A stretch of 64,000 bases of DNA from assembly GCA_003153935.1 (NCBI GenBank), contig PMCA01000011.1:68670-132669 (forward strand), given 5' to 3'. Of this stretch, positions 8,807 through 17,873 are shown piece by piece. The notes under the pieces were generated by a model that worked only from the letters and a program-made list of their open reading frames with translations, had not been told where the DNA came from and did not search any database. The translations under genes were made by a program, and so were the position numbers. This DNA is from Elusimicrobiota bacterium. Lineage in GTDB: Bacteria; CAYTYR01; UBA6262. Numbering within the stretch: position 1 is the first letter of the stretch; every line of letters begins with the position of its first letter.

Positions 8807-9187
8807 TTAATAATTTCCAACGTAAGTTTCCAGTCTAGTCACTGGATTGGTCGCCTGTTTAGCGGCCACATAGGAAACGCTGACCACCACGTCTTTTATC
8901 TGCCCGGGCAGGGCGCCGATGGGAGTGACAACTACTTGATATGAATAATCTACATAAGGAGCGGCATAGGATGTCAGAGCCACCGGATTGACATTGGCGA
9001 AGGAGAGATTCTTTATGCTCTCCATTCTTTCCTGCGCCAGGGTAAGCGCTATGGAATTTTTCCCGGATAGCGAGTCATGATATTGTCCTTCACCCATAAT
9101 AACCACTACCTCGGCCAAGCCGACCGCCAGGAGCGCGAAGGCGAAGATTATCTCAACAACCGTAAAACCGTGAGCATTCTTGAACAT
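8807..9187 (-). CDS. Minor prepilin with class III signal (PilV/GspI-like)
   Basis: Prepilin-like protein of 126 residues. Leader MFKNAHG is followed by FTVVEIIFAFALLAVGLAEV with Glu at +5. NSIALTLAQERMESIKN after the helix is typical of PilV/GspI minor pilins. Small head domain with a conserved-looking YSYQVVVTPI strand. Separated from the main pilin gene by a strong hairpin at 9210-9247. Confidence 0.8.
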   Translation of the reverse strand: MFKNAHGFTVVEIIFAFALLAVGLAEVVVIMGEGQYHDSLSGKNSIALTLAQERMESIKNLSFANVNPVALTSYAAPYVDYSYQVVVTPIGALPGQIKDVVVSVSYVAAKQATNPVTRLETYVGNY

Positions 9188-9209
9188 AATCCCTTAAATA
9201 GCAGGTAGG

Positions 9210-9247
9210 GGTGGCTGTTTGAGCTTAATTAGGCCCAAACAGCCACC
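9210..9247. terminator. Stem-loop behind the main pilin gene
   Basis: Twelve perfectly paired bases (GGTGGCTGTTTG at 9210-9221 with its complement at 9236-9247) around a 14-base loop. No U-run follows on the minus strand, so partial termination or transcript stabilisation is more likely than full termination. This would raise main pilin over minor pilin expression. The rest of the 9188-9287 gap is AT-rich and holds nothing else I recognise. Confidence 0.6.
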
Positions 9248-9287
9248 TGTATACCTAAATTAAATTAATTTAATTTGTATCTGCCTA

Positions 9288-9836
9288 CTAGTTGCTCTGA
9301 GGTGTGCCATTGGAAACATAAATCGATGTTCCCGCTGCGGTTACTGCTCCGGTAGCCGCAGTTGTGCACGCCGTGTTCACCCGGCCGGTGCCGTTGGACC
9401 AGATCACGTAATATCCTTGGGCATTGACATAAAAGCCATACTCCACGGCTCCCGCTGCCGGCGAGAACGGATCCATTAATTCCGCGCTCAGCATGATCGG
9501 GCCGTTGGTTCCCAGCACGTTAGTAGTATGGTCAACAGTCAAGTGCGTGGTCATCCAACCCGTACCGGATACTCTTGAACCAGTATACGCCGCCTGTGCG
9601 CCGGTATCGGTATTATCAGGATACTTGGCTAACCCAGTAGAGCGTGGCGCAGCCGCATAAGCCTCTACGGCAGTACGCAGGGTCGCCAGATTTGACCTGG
9701 CCTTGGATTTTGCTCCCTCGTCCTGCATCCCTCTGAAACGTGGCAAACTAATACCGATTAAAATAGCAATGATTGCCATCACTATCAGAAGCTCGATAAG
9801 GGTAAATCCTTCCTTGTTCTTAAAAGCTCTCATCAT
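9288..9836 (-). CDS. Type IV main pilin / pseudopilin (PilA/GspG-like)
   Basis: Pilin subunit. Leader MMRAFKNKEG followed by FTLIELLIVMAIIAILIGIS, Glu at +5, and helix continuation RFRGMQDEGAKSKARSNLAT. The reading frame is open 54 bases further upstream, but the start chosen at 9836 has an AAAGGAGGTG ribosome site eight bases before the ATG and gives a normal ten-residue leader. Mature head about 170 residues, Ala/Thr/Gly-rich, ending SNGTPQSN. YPDNTDTGAQ and AEYGFYVNAQGYYVIW-type strands resemble GspG-like pseudopilins as much as true pilins. First gene of the set after pilC, so likely the most abundant subunit. Confidence 0.88.
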   Translation of the reverse strand: MMRAFKNKEGFTLIELLIVMAIIAILIGISLPRFRGMQDEGAKSKARSNLATLRTAVEAYAAAPRSTGLAKYPDNTDTGAQAAYTGSRVSGTGWMTTHLTVDHTTNVLGTNGPIMLSAELMDPFSPAAGAVEYGFYVNAQGYYVIWSNGTGRVNTACTTAATGAVTAAGTSIYVSNGTPQSN

Positions 9837-9894
9837 TTTTTTCACCTCCTTTCTTTTTGAAATATACCACAATTCACTTACTCTATTCAAGTTT

Positions 9895-11103
9895 TTACTT
9901 AACCACCTTCATCATATCAAACATCGGCAAGAAGACGCTGGCCAGCAGGAAGCCCACGGCCGAGCCCACCAGAATCAGGAACACAGGTTCGATCAGAGTA
10001 GTAAGCTTTTTAACGCTATAACTGACGTTGGTATCATAAAAATCAGCTATCTTGGTGAGCATGGTGTCCAGACTGCCGGATTCTTCGCCGACCGCGATCA
10101 TCTGGATGGTATCCGGCGGGAATTCCTCACTGATACGCAACGGCTCAGCGATCTTGCTACCTTCAGTTACGCCTTCCCTGACCCGCCTGATAACCCGGGC
10201 GATAATTTCGTTGCCTACAACTTTTTCCACTATCTCCAAAGATTCCAGGATAGGTACGCCGCTGGCTGTTAAAGTAGCCAGGGTGCGGGCAAACCTGGCG
10301 ATGGCTATTTTGCGGGCCAGCACACCCACTACCGGGACCTTCAACAGGTATTTATCAAACATCAGGGTGCCGGCGGGAGTGGCAAAATACCATTTCAGCG
10401 TGACCCAGACCCCGATAAAACCGGCGATAATTACATACCAGAATTTCCGGACTATCTGGCTGAAAATAAATACTATCTGCGTCGGCATCGGTAATTTGAC
10501 GCCGGCTTTCAGGAATACATCAACGAACATCGGGATGAGAAAGATGGACAGGAACATGATCACGGAGAACCCGACTATCACCAGGATGATGGGATAAACC
10601 ATCGCGCCTTTTATTTTTTCTTCCAGGTCCGCCTGGTGTTCGGCGAAAATGGCCAGACGGTTCAAGACCGTATCCAGGGTGCCGCTGACCTCGCCGGCAT
10701 GTACCATGTGGATCGTCAATTTATTGAAGACCCGCGGATGCTTGGCCAAGGCGTCGGAAAAAGTGCCGCCGGCCTCGATACCGCGGTAGACGTCCTGGAT
10801 GATCTCCCGGAACTTGCGGTTTTCCACCTGTTTGGTCAAGGTACGCAAACTGGTCAGTAATGACAAGCCCGCACCAATCATATTGGCTAACTGTACGTTA
10901 AAAAGGATCAGGTCCTCGTTCTTTACTTTGACAAACCTGTCGCCAAAACCGAGCTTGATCCCGGATTTTTGTTCCGTGATATCGGTTACAAAATAGCCGA
11001 TGCTTCCTAATTTGGACGCCAAGGCTTCCCGGTTCTTGGCTTCCATCACGCCTTTTATCTGTTTGCCCATTTCGTCCCGGGCTTTATAAACGAAAACTGC
11101 CAT
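9895..11103 (-). CDS. pilC: PilC/GspF inner-membrane platform protein
   Basis: Polytopic protein of 402 residues at the base of the pilus machine. Two GspF domains (about 65-190 and 270-395), each a cytoplasmic helical bundle with membrane helices at about 168-195, 215-240 and 370-395. Hallmarks are GGTFSDALAKHPRVFN and the second copy FPPDTIQMIAVGEESGSLD. It sits directly after pilB with 18 bases between. Function firm. Confidence 0.95.
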   Translation of the reverse strand: MAVFVYKARDEMGKQIKGVMEAKNREALASKLGSIGYFVTDITEQKSGIKLGFGDRFVKVKNEDLILFNVQLANMIGAGLSLLTSLRTLTKQVENRKFREIIQDVYRGIEAGGTFSDALAKHPRVFNKLTIHMVHAGEVSGTLDTVLNRLAIFAEHQADLEEKIKGAMVYPIILVIVGFSVIMFLSIFLIPMFVDVFLKAGVKLPMPTQIVFIFSQIVRKFWYVIIAGFIGVWVTLKWYFATPAGTLMFDKYLLKVPVVGVLARKIAIARFARTLATLTASGVPILESLEIVEKVVGNEIIARVIRRVREGVTEGSKIAEPLRISEEFPPDTIQMIAVGEESGSLDTMLTKIADFYDTNVSYSVKKLTTLIEPVFLILVGSAVGFLLASVFLPMFDMMKVVK

Positions 11104-11121
11104 TAGCTGACCTCGGCTCTT

Positions 11122-12825
11122 TTAATCTTCCTGGGTGGCCCTGATCACCTCGTCCACCGTGGTAACGCCTTGCAGAACTTTCAATATACCGTCATCGCGC
11201 ATGGTTTTCATCCCGGCCAGCACCGCTTCCTTGCGCACTACGTCCATAGAGGTTTTCTGGACGATCAGGCTGCGGATCTTATCATTAGGCAACATAAGCT
11301 CGAAAATACAAATACGTCCCTTGTAGCCGGTACCCATGCAGGTCTTACAGCCTTTGCCATGGTATACCTTCACCCCTTTTTTTGCCGGGTCAATACCGGC
11401 CTGCTGCAATAGTCCGTCCGGTGGTTTGAATTCTTCCTTGCAATTGGGGCAGATCTTGCGTACCAGGCGCTGGCCGATAACCGCCAGCACCGATGAGGAA
11501 ACCAGGAACGGCTCCACACCCATATCTACCAACCGGGTAACCGCGCCCGGCGCGTTATTGGTATGCAGGGTGCTGAAGACCAAATGACCGGTAAGAGCCG
11601 CCTGGATGGCGATCTCCGCCGTCTCCAGGTCTCTGATTTCTCCGACCATCACCACGTCCGGGTCCTGACGCAGAATAGCGCGCAAGCCGGAGGAAAAGGT
11701 CAGCCCGGCCTTAACGTTGACCTGCGCCTGCCGGATAAGTTTTAACCTATATTCCACCGGGTCCTCAACGGTTATGATATTTTTATCGATGGTATTAATA
11801 ACATTCAAGGAGCTGTAAAGGGTGGTGGTTTTACCGCTGCCGGTAGGCCCCGTCACCAAGACGATACCGTAAGATTTTTTAATCGTTTTATTAAATTCTT
11901 CCAGGACATCCGGCGCGAACCCAAGTTGTTCCAGCCCCAGCAGGGCTTTGGATACGTCCAGGATCCTCATGACGATATTTTCGCCGTAAATAGTGGGCAA
12001 GGTAGAGACACGCATGTCCACCTGCCGGTTCTCCACCTTGATGCGGAACCGGCCGTCCTGCGGCACGCGTTTTTCGGCGATATCCATTTCGCTCATGATC
12101 TTGACGCGTGACAAAATAGCGGCCTGGATGTTCTTAGGCGGCGCCGGCACTTCCTGCATCACCCCGTCTATGCGATAACGGATGCGGAGCATGTTCTCTT
12201 CCGGCTCGATATGTATGTCGCTGGCTCCATCCCGGATAGCATTCATGATTAGCAGGTTCACCAGTTTTATGACCGGCGCTTCTTCCGCCAGGTCCTGTAA
12301 TTTTTTAGCCTCGATGTCATGTTCGCCAGTCCCGAGCAGTTCGCCTTCGTCCTCTTCGATCTTCTTGATCACTTCGTCCATGGTGCCGGTGACGCCGTAA
12401 TACTGGTCGATCGCCCTTTTAATATCGCTGTCCGTAGCCAGCGCCGGTTCCACCGTGCAACCCGCTTTCAGGCTGACTTCGTCGATAGCAAAAACGTTCA
12501 GAGGATCCGCCATGGCTACAGTTAAAGTATCGCCGATCTTGAACAACGGCACCAGCTGGTATTTCCTGGCAACGTATTCTGGTACCAGGTTGACCGTTTC
12601 CGGGTCCACCAGGTAATCCTTCAGGTCGACATGCGGTATGCCGAGCTGCTCACCGAGAAAACTGACCAGGGCCTCTTCACTGATCAGGTTCAGCCGCACT
12701 AACACCTTGCCCAGCCTCTCGCCGGATTCATGCTGTACTTTCAAGGCCTCATCGATCTGCTGTTTGCTTACCAGCCCAGCCTCTACCAGTATTTCCCCTA
12801 ATTTTTTCTTCTCGCCTTTTACCAC
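11122..12825 (-). CDS. pilB: PilB/GspE extension ATPase
   Basis: Hexameric secretion ATPase of 567 residues that powers pilus extension. N-terminal MshEN domain (about 1-145; GEILVEAGLVSKQQIDEAL, FLGEQLGIPHVDL), a type that can bind cyclic di-GMP. The core has Walker A GPTGSGKTTT, an Asp box and Walker B DPDVVMVGEIRD, and a His box TGHLVFSTLHTN. A four-cysteine zinc motif follows (CPNC then CKTC). The MshEN domain together with HD-GYP and GGDEF proteins nearby suggests cyclic di-GMP control of extension; that link is inferred. Confidence 0.96.
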   Translation of the reverse strand: MVKGEKKKLGEILVEAGLVSKQQIDEALKVQHESGERLGKVLVRLNLISEEALVSFLGEQLGIPHVDLKDYLVDPETVNLVPEYVARKYQLVPLFKIGDTLTVAMADPLNVFAIDEVSLKAGCTVEPALATDSDIKRAIDQYYGVTGTMDEVIKKIEEDEGELLGTGEHDIEAKKLQDLAEEAPVIKLVNLLIMNAIRDGASDIHIEPEENMLRIRYRIDGVMQEVPAPPKNIQAAILSRVKIMSEMDIAEKRVPQDGRFRIKVENRQVDMRVSTLPTIYGENIVMRILDVSKALLGLEQLGFAPDVLEEFNKTIKKSYGIVLVTGPTGSGKTTTLYSSLNVINTIDKNIITVEDPVEYRLKLIRQAQVNVKAGLTFSSGLRAILRQDPDVVMVGEIRDLETAEIAIQAALTGHLVFSTLHTNNAPGAVTRLVDMGVEPFLVSSSVLAVIGQRLVRKICPNCKEEFKPPDGLLQQAGIDPAKKGVKVYHGKGCKTCMGTGYKGRICIFELMLPNDKIRSLIVQKTSMDVVRKEAVLAGMKTMRDDGILKVLQGVTTVDEVIRATQED

Positions 12826-12844
12826 TTTTATCCCCGCAGATTAT

Positions 12845-13228
12845 TTACTTCTTCATGCCTTGTTCAATGGTTTGGTTAATCTTCCTGATAAGTTCTTCCG
12901 GTTCGAATGGCTTGGTCATATAAACGTCGGCTCCGGTCTTAAAACCAGTCTCCTTATCCACTTCCTGCATGCGCGCGGTCAGCATGATGATCGGAATATG
13001 TTTATATTTGTCGTCAAATTTTAATATCCGGCAAACTTTGAAACCGTCCATTTTGGGCAACATTATATCCAGGACTATCAGGTCCGGGTTTTCCGTCCGG
13101 GCCATTTCCAAGCCCTGGAAGCCATCCATAGCCAAGACAATGGTAAACCCAGCACTCTCCAAATTCATTTTCACTAATTCCCTGATCAAAGCGTCATCTT
13201 CAACTACCAGGATCTTTTTACCGGCCAT
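12845..13228 (-). CDS. Single-domain response regulator
   Basis: Receiver-only protein of 127 residues with acidic pocket E10-D11-D12, phospho-acceptor D54 (VLDIMLPKMDG), T84 and K106 (TKPFEP). It sits between pilB and a second receiver and resembles PilG/PilH-type regulators of pilus motors. A 120-base gap with an inverted repeat separates it from the upstream receiver. Probable input is the hybrid kinase three genes upstream. Confidence 0.9.
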   Translation of the reverse strand: MAGKKILVVEDDALIRELVKMNLESAGFTIVLAMDGFQGLEMARTENPDLIVLDIMLPKMDGFKVCRILKFDDKYKHIPIIMLTARMQEVDKETGFKTGADVYMTKPFEPEELIRKINQTIEQGMKK

Positions 13229-13247
13229 TGCTTCCTCCTCACAGAAT

Positions 13248-13347
13248 ACAGTTGCGAGTTATTAAGTTACGAGTGAGCGAGTTTTGGATTAAATTATTAA
13301 TTTATGAATACCCTAACTCGTAACTCGAAACACGAACTCGTAACTGT
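13248..13347. repeat. Imperfect intergenic inverted repeat built from GAGTTAC-like words
   Basis: The 120-base gap between two receiver genes is almost filled by an imperfect palindrome. Outer arms 13248-13260 and 13335-13347 match in 12 of 13 positions; inner segments share AGTTACGAGT in opposite orientation. The word recurs several times in each arm, as if built from short tandem copies. A transcript could form a long hairpin here within the pilus operon. Confidence 0.65.
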
Positions 13348-13348
13348 T

Positions 13349-13714
13349 TTATTCAAGCAGTTTCGTAATTTTTTCCGCCAGGCTTAACGGATCAAAAGGC
13401 TTGGTTATGTATTCATCAGCACCGGCAGCCAGTCCCTTTTCGATCTCGTCTTTCTGCGCTTTGGCCGAGATCATGATGACCTTGGTGCCCGCGGTCTCCG
13501 GATGGCTTTTTATCTGCCGGCAAACCTCGTAGCCGTTCAGATCCGGCATCATCACGTCCAGCAGGACCAGGTCGGCTTTTACCTCCAGCGCCTTAGCCAG
13601 CCCTTCCCGCCCATTATGAGCGCGAATGATCGTAAACTTGTCTGGTTCGAAACTATATTCGAACAGGTCCAAGATCAAAGGATCATCATCTACGATCAAT
13701 ATTTTTTTTGTCAT
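13349..13714 (-). CDS. Single-domain response regulator
   Basis: Receiver-only protein of 121 residues: DDD at 9-11, phospho-acceptor D53 (LLDVMMPDLNG), SAKAQ switch segment and Lys in TKPF. Four bases separate it from the hybrid kinase stop, so the two are co-translated partners. Paralogous to the receiver at 12845-13228. Likely a phosphorelay output or intermediate for the kinase. Confidence 0.9.
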   Translation of the reverse strand: MTKKILIVDDDPLILDLFEYSFEPDKFTIIRAHNGREGLAKALEVKADLVLLDVMMPDLNGYEVCRQIKSHPETAGTKVIMISAKAQKDEIEKGLAAGADEYITKPFDPLSLAEKITKLLE

Positions 13715-13718
13715 CCTA

Positions 13719-16262
13719 TCAACCCATGATCCTGTCGATTTCCGCTACCAGCTCCTTGACTTTGAACGGCTTGGTTATATAGCGTAAAGCCCCCAATTCC
13801 AGGCCTTTCCTTTTATCTTCATCCATCTTGCGGGCGGAAATAATTATTACCGGTATCCGCTGGATAAATAGGTCCGGATCGGCCTTCAGCTGCTTCAGTA
13901 CTTCATACCCGTCCAGCTTGGGCATCATCACATCCAGCAGGATCAGAGCCGGTTTCAATTCTTTCGCTTTAGCCAGAGCCTCTTCGCCGTCTATGGCCAC
14001 TTTGGTGTTATATCCCTCTTCCGACAGGGTGATCTTGATAAGTTCAACTACGTTAGGCTCATCGTCAGCGATCAGGATGGTGCCGCGCTTCTTGCCGCCG
14101 CGCACACCCAGGGTCTCGCTGACCTTGGATAACAATTGCTTCTTATCTACCGGTTTATTCAGATAATCAACCACGCCCATCTGGCGGGTCTGGCTCTCTT
14201 TATCCTGTAAGATAGAAACTATCATTACGGGAATATCTTTGGTTTGGGTGTCTTCTTTGAGCGCTTTCAATACCTGGATGCCATCCATATCAGGCAATTT
14301 TATATCCAGGAGTATTAAATCTGGTTTGGCTTCCCGCGCTTGCTGTAATGCCTGGTACCCGGTCAGGGCCCAGATAACGTGATAGCCTTCATCCTCCAGG
14401 TATATCTTATGCAGGTTGAGGATGTCCTGTTCGTCGTCCACCAGCAGAATGGTTTTTTGCCCGGGTAGTGCGTGCCGGCCGCGGGCCTCACCCAACAGCT
14501 CGCCTTCACTGGAAACAGGCCGGAAAGCCGGCAAAGTAAAGCAGAAACGGCTGCCTTTGTTGGGCCCGTCACTTTCGGCCCAGACCTTGCCTTCATGCAT
14601 CTCTACGATCCTCTTGACAATGGCCAATCCCAGGCCGGCCCCGCCGGTTTGCCGGGTCGATGATGAATCCACCTGGTAGAATTTTTCGAATATTTTTTCC
14701 AGTTCCTCCGGGGGAATGCCGATACCGCTGTCACTGATGCGCGCTTCCACCTGGTTCTTGTCTTTTTCAAAAATTTCAATGATGACTTTGCCGTTTTCCG
14801 GGGTGAACTTAAAAGCGTTAGTGAGGAAGTTGGCCAGTACCTGCAGCAACTTATCTTTATCGGCGTAGACAAAGGGCAGGTCATCCTGGATGATGGCGGT
14901 CAAACTTATCTTTTTCTGGTCGAAATGGGAACGCATGCGCTCGATCACGGTTTCCGTCAGCGCTTTCAGGCTGATCGAAGCTTTGTTCATCCGGACCTGG
15001 CCGGCTTCGATGCGGGAGAGGTTCAGCAGGTCGGTGATCAAAGTGGTCAAATGGTCGCTTTGCTCTTCCACGATCTTGAGGAATCTTTTCTGGCTATCGC
15101 TGATCTCGCCGGCACGGCCGGCTAGCATCAGGGCGGTATAGCCCTTTATCGAAGTTAAAGGGGAGCGCAACTCATGGGAAACCATGGAGAGGAAATCGCT
15201 CTTGGCCTGGTTTAATTCGCGTAACTTCACCACTAACTGCTGTTCCTGGGAATAAAGCCGGGCGTTTTCCAGCGCTACTGCGGCCTGGTCGCCAAAAGCC
15301 CGTACCAGGTCGATCTGGTGCTGCGTGAATTGTCCGGGATTCTTGGTGTAAAGGCAAAAAGCGCCTTTAGCCATGTTCTTTACTATCAGGGGGACGCAAA
15401 GCAGGGAAGCCATTTTTTCTTGCTGGACGATGGGATTGGACTGGTACGCCTCATCCCGGTTTAACTCCGGGATGATGACCACGCGTTTTTCCTGTATGGT
15501 CTTCCCGGTAATACTGTTATCTACCCGGACAGACTGGGGGTGAAGGTTGGTATCAACCCCGTAGCTGGCGCTGAGGATCAACTCCTGGCCGGTTTCGTTG
15601 AGCAGCCGCAAAGTACAGGCATCCGCCCTGGCAAATTCGGTTATGGACCTGACGATAAAATCCAGCACTTCTTTCAAGTCCAGGCTGGCGCCCATCAAGG
15701 TGCATAATTTGATCAGTGACTGCAATTCTTTTTGCTGTAACCAATTCTCTTTTTCCACTTGTTTGAGAATGGTTATATCGGTGAAAAGGTAGATAGAGCC
15801 GGCTATTTTGTTCTGGCGGTAGAGAGGCAGGACCTTAACCATGGTTTCCATGATGTGACCGCTCTTAGACCGGATGGTGGTTTGGATGAGGCGTTGCTCA
15901 GCGGCTTTGCGGTAATTGATCTCTGTTTTAAGCTTATCGCGTTCGGATTCAACTATCAATTCGGACAGGTTTTTGCCCCGCAACTCGGACGCGGTAAATT
16001 CCAGGAATCTTTCGCCGCTGTAATTGACAAAGGTGATGCTCTCAGTCAGATCGCAGGCAACAACGGCGTCCACTCCTTCGGTCAGAACGCTGGTGGCGAT
16101 CTCTCTTTCCCCGTCCATGTCGCCGAAATCAAGATCAGGGTCCTCAGTGCGCAGGGCCAGCTTTCTTATGCCCCTGTTCTGCCAAAAAATACCGGCCAAT
16201 AACACTGTGATGATACCGATGAAAACGAGCAAGAAGACATTGAAGACTTGATTGATGGTCAT
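13719..16262 (-). CDS. Membrane-anchored hybrid histidine kinase (PAS-GAF-HisKA-HATPase-REC-REC)
   Basis: Signal-transduction kinase of 847 residues. One membrane segment (about 6-26), PAS domain (about 53-165, FLEFTASELRGKNLSEL), GAF domain (about 190-335), HisKA with phospho-His in SHELRSPLTS (near 362), HATPase with DSGIGIP and GAGLGLAIVKRI, then two receivers from about 612 (LLVDDEQD, LLDIKLPDMDG) and 733 (IADDEPN, LLDVMMPKLDG). No periplasmic sensor domain, so it senses cytoplasmic or membrane cues through PAS/GAF. Head of a pilus operon with two free receivers behind it; likely controls motility or surface response, by context. Confidence 0.93.
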   Translation of the reverse strand: MTINQVFNVFLLVFIGIITVLLAGIFWQNRGIRKLALRTEDPDLDFGDMDGEREIATSVLTEGVDAVVACDLTESITFVNYSGERFLEFTASELRGKNLSELIVESERDKLKTEINYRKAAEQRLIQTTIRSKSGHIMETMVKVLPLYRQNKIAGSIYLFTDITILKQVEKENWLQQKELQSLIKLCTLMGASLDLKEVLDFIVRSITEFARADACTLRLLNETGQELILSASYGVDTNLHPQSVRVDNSITGKTIQEKRVVIIPELNRDEAYQSNPIVQQEKMASLLCVPLIVKNMAKGAFCLYTKNPGQFTQHQIDLVRAFGDQAAVALENARLYSQEQQLVVKLRELNQAKSDFLSMVSHELRSPLTSIKGYTALMLAGRAGEISDSQKRFLKIVEEQSDHLTTLITDLLNLSRIEAGQVRMNKASISLKALTETVIERMRSHFDQKKISLTAIIQDDLPFVYADKDKLLQVLANFLTNAFKFTPENGKVIIEIFEKDKNQVEARISDSGIGIPPEELEKIFEKFYQVDSSSTRQTGGAGLGLAIVKRIVEMHEGKVWAESDGPNKGSRFCFTLPAFRPVSSEGELLGEARGRHALPGQKTILLVDDEQDILNLHKIYLEDEGYHVIWALTGYQALQQAREAKPDLILLDIKLPDMDGIQVLKALKEDTQTKDIPVMIVSILQDKESQTRQMGVVDYLNKPVDKKQLLSKVSETLGVRGGKKRGTILIADDEPNVVELIKITLSEEGYNTKVAIDGEEALAKAKELKPALILLDVMMPKLDGYEVLKQLKADPDLFIQRIPVIIISARKMDEDKRKGLELGALRYITKPFKVKELVAEIDRIMG

Positions 16263-16298
16263 CTGTAATTATTACCTGCTTTTGAGAAAATTTTCGTT

Positions 16299-17732
16299 CT
16301 AGAAAATTTCCGAATACAGAGTCACCTGATTGCGTCCGTGAGCCTTGCCCCAGTTCAGCGCTTCCTCACTCATCTTCAAAAGTTCTTCCTTGTCATCCGT
16401 ATCGCCGGGGAAAGTACCCAACCCCATGGTTATGGTAATGTTGATCACCCCGTTGGGAACAACAAACCCGTGATTTTCCACCAACTGCCTGATACGCCCG
16501 GCCACGGCCCGGGAGCCGTCACGCGGCGTGTTTGGCAGGATCATGGCTATGCCGTCACCCTCAAAACGGGCGGCGAAATCGACTTCTCGGGTATTATGCA
16601 TGCAGATCTTGGCCAGTTCACACAGGATTGTGTCGCCCACCGGATGGCCGTAGGTATCATTGTATACTTTAAAATGGTCCACGTCGAGGATCAGCAGTGA
16701 CATTTCCTGCTTAAAGCGCTTGGCCCGTGCCAGTTCTTCGCCTAGTCTCTGGTTAAAGTATTTCTGCACGTACAGTTTGGTCAGGCTGTCAACGATGGTG
16801 GCCTCTTCCATTCTCTTGGCCAGGCGGATACTCTGGATCGCTGTGGCCATCTGATTGCCGAACAGCAATAAATACTTTTCGTCTTCAGCGGACAGCAATT
16901 GTTTGGAAAAAACGTTATCGATAGTCAGGACGCCAAGGTATTCGTCTTTGGTCTTAATCGGCAGGTTAATTATGGGTTTGTGGCGGATATCGTCTACCTG
17001 TTTGGAAAATAATGTATCGACTACTTCATTTATGCCGGGGCGGAGAGGATACTTGTACTCCTCTATCGAACGGACAGTGCCGCCGGCATCCACGGCCATT
17101 TTGCCGTTAAGCATATTCTTATCCTGGTCGATCAGGAACAGCTTGGCCCGATCCACTCCCAGGTGCTTGACGATATTCTTCAGGATTATTTCCAGCGCTT
17201 CGCCCAGGTCCATGGTGCGTACGATCGAATTATTGATCCGGGACAAAACTAATAGTTCATCGGTCAGGTTCTGGTTCTTCTCTTGCAGGGAGGCGCCTTC
17301 GATGCCAATCTCGAATTTACCCACGAATTCCTGCGCCCGTTTCGTTTGTTCGTCGCTAAAAGGCGTTTTGGATACCATCATATCCGCCCGCAGGATAGCA
17401 ATCACGCCGCTGTCATTCCTGATGGGCAGATAAAGGGTCAACCCGTTATCGGCGAGCACGCATTCTTTTTTCCCCAAAGCCAATTCGCTGAGGCCAAGAT
17501 CGCCGCTCTCGGTGGAGATCTTTTCTTCCAGGTTAAGCAGGCCCTTGCCGTCAATGATAAATCGGCTTTTAAAAACTTGCTCGTTCTTATCCAGGAGAAA
17601 GACCGTGGCCCGGTCGCAGTTTACATAGTTCAGGAGGGCTTGTAATCCTTTCTTCAATACCGCGTCTAATCCATTTTTGATATCTTTGAAGGCTTCTACC
17701 AGTTCTTCCCAGACCTTTTTCTGCTCGGCCAT
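16299..17732 (-). CDS. GAF-GAF-GGDEF protein with degenerate active-site signature
   Basis: Cytoplasmic protein of 477 residues: an N-terminal GAF (about 15-150), a second GAF (about 165-300) and a GGDEF domain (about 315-475). The GTP-site motif DVDHFKVYNDTYGHPVGD is intact, but where GGDEF is expected the sequence reads EGDGI (context RFEGDGIAMILP). Two of five signature residues are kept, and the metal-binding acidic residue at position four is Gly. It is therefore likely a poor or inactive diguanylate cyclase, possibly a GTP sensor. First gene after the promoter at 17774-17802, heading the pilus operon. Confidence 0.88.
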   Translation of the reverse strand: MAEQKKVWEELVEAFKDIKNGLDAVLKKGLQALLNYVNCDRATVFLLDKNEQVFKSRFIIDGKGLLNLEEKISTESGDLGLSELALGKKECVLADNGLTLYLPIRNDSGVIAILRADMMVSKTPFSDEQTKRAQEFVGKFEIGIEGASLQEKNQNLTDELLVLSRINNSIVRTMDLGEALEIILKNIVKHLGVDRAKLFLIDQDKNMLNGKMAVDAGGTVRSIEEYKYPLRPGINEVVDTLFSKQVDDIRHKPIINLPIKTKDEYLGVLTIDNVFSKQLLSAEDEKYLLLFGNQMATAIQSIRLAKRMEEATIVDSLTKLYVQKYFNQRLGEELARAKRFKQEMSLLILDVDHFKVYNDTYGHPVGDTILCELAKICMHNTREVDFAARFEGDGIAMILPNTPRDGSRAVAGRIRQLVENHGFVVPNGVINITITMGLGTFPGDTDDKEELLKMSEEALNWGKAHGRNQVTLYSEIF

Positions 17733-17773
17733 TTGCTACCTCCTCGCCGAAATCACCTTTTCCAATTCATCTT

Positions 17774-17802
17774 AATTTAACATATCTCGACAATTTTGTC
17801 AA
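17774..17802 (-). promoter_or_regulatory. Predicted sigma70 promoter of the pilus operon
   Basis: Minus-strand TTGACA (17802-17797), 17-base spacer, TAAATT (17779-17774). It starts within one base of the terminator U-run of the upstream operon and precedes the GGDEF gene, so it probably drives the whole 17.7-2.8 kb unit. Confidence 0.65.
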
Positions 17803-17841
17803 TAAAAACCCCTAGCCAAATTTAAGCATTTTAGCTAGGGG
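17803..17841 (-). terminator. Rho-independent terminator
   Basis: On the minus strand CCCCTAGC pairs with GCTAGGGG (17841-17809), followed by TTTTT. It closes the long operon that starts near 29.5 kb. Confidence 0.85.
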
Positions 17842-17873
17842 AAAATTACTATCGGGTCTATAGGACAAACGGG

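Noticed and set aside
16024-16251. Small plus-strand frames within the hybrid kinase and other minus-strand genes
   Set aside because: They are antisense shadows without ribosome sites or family motifs.
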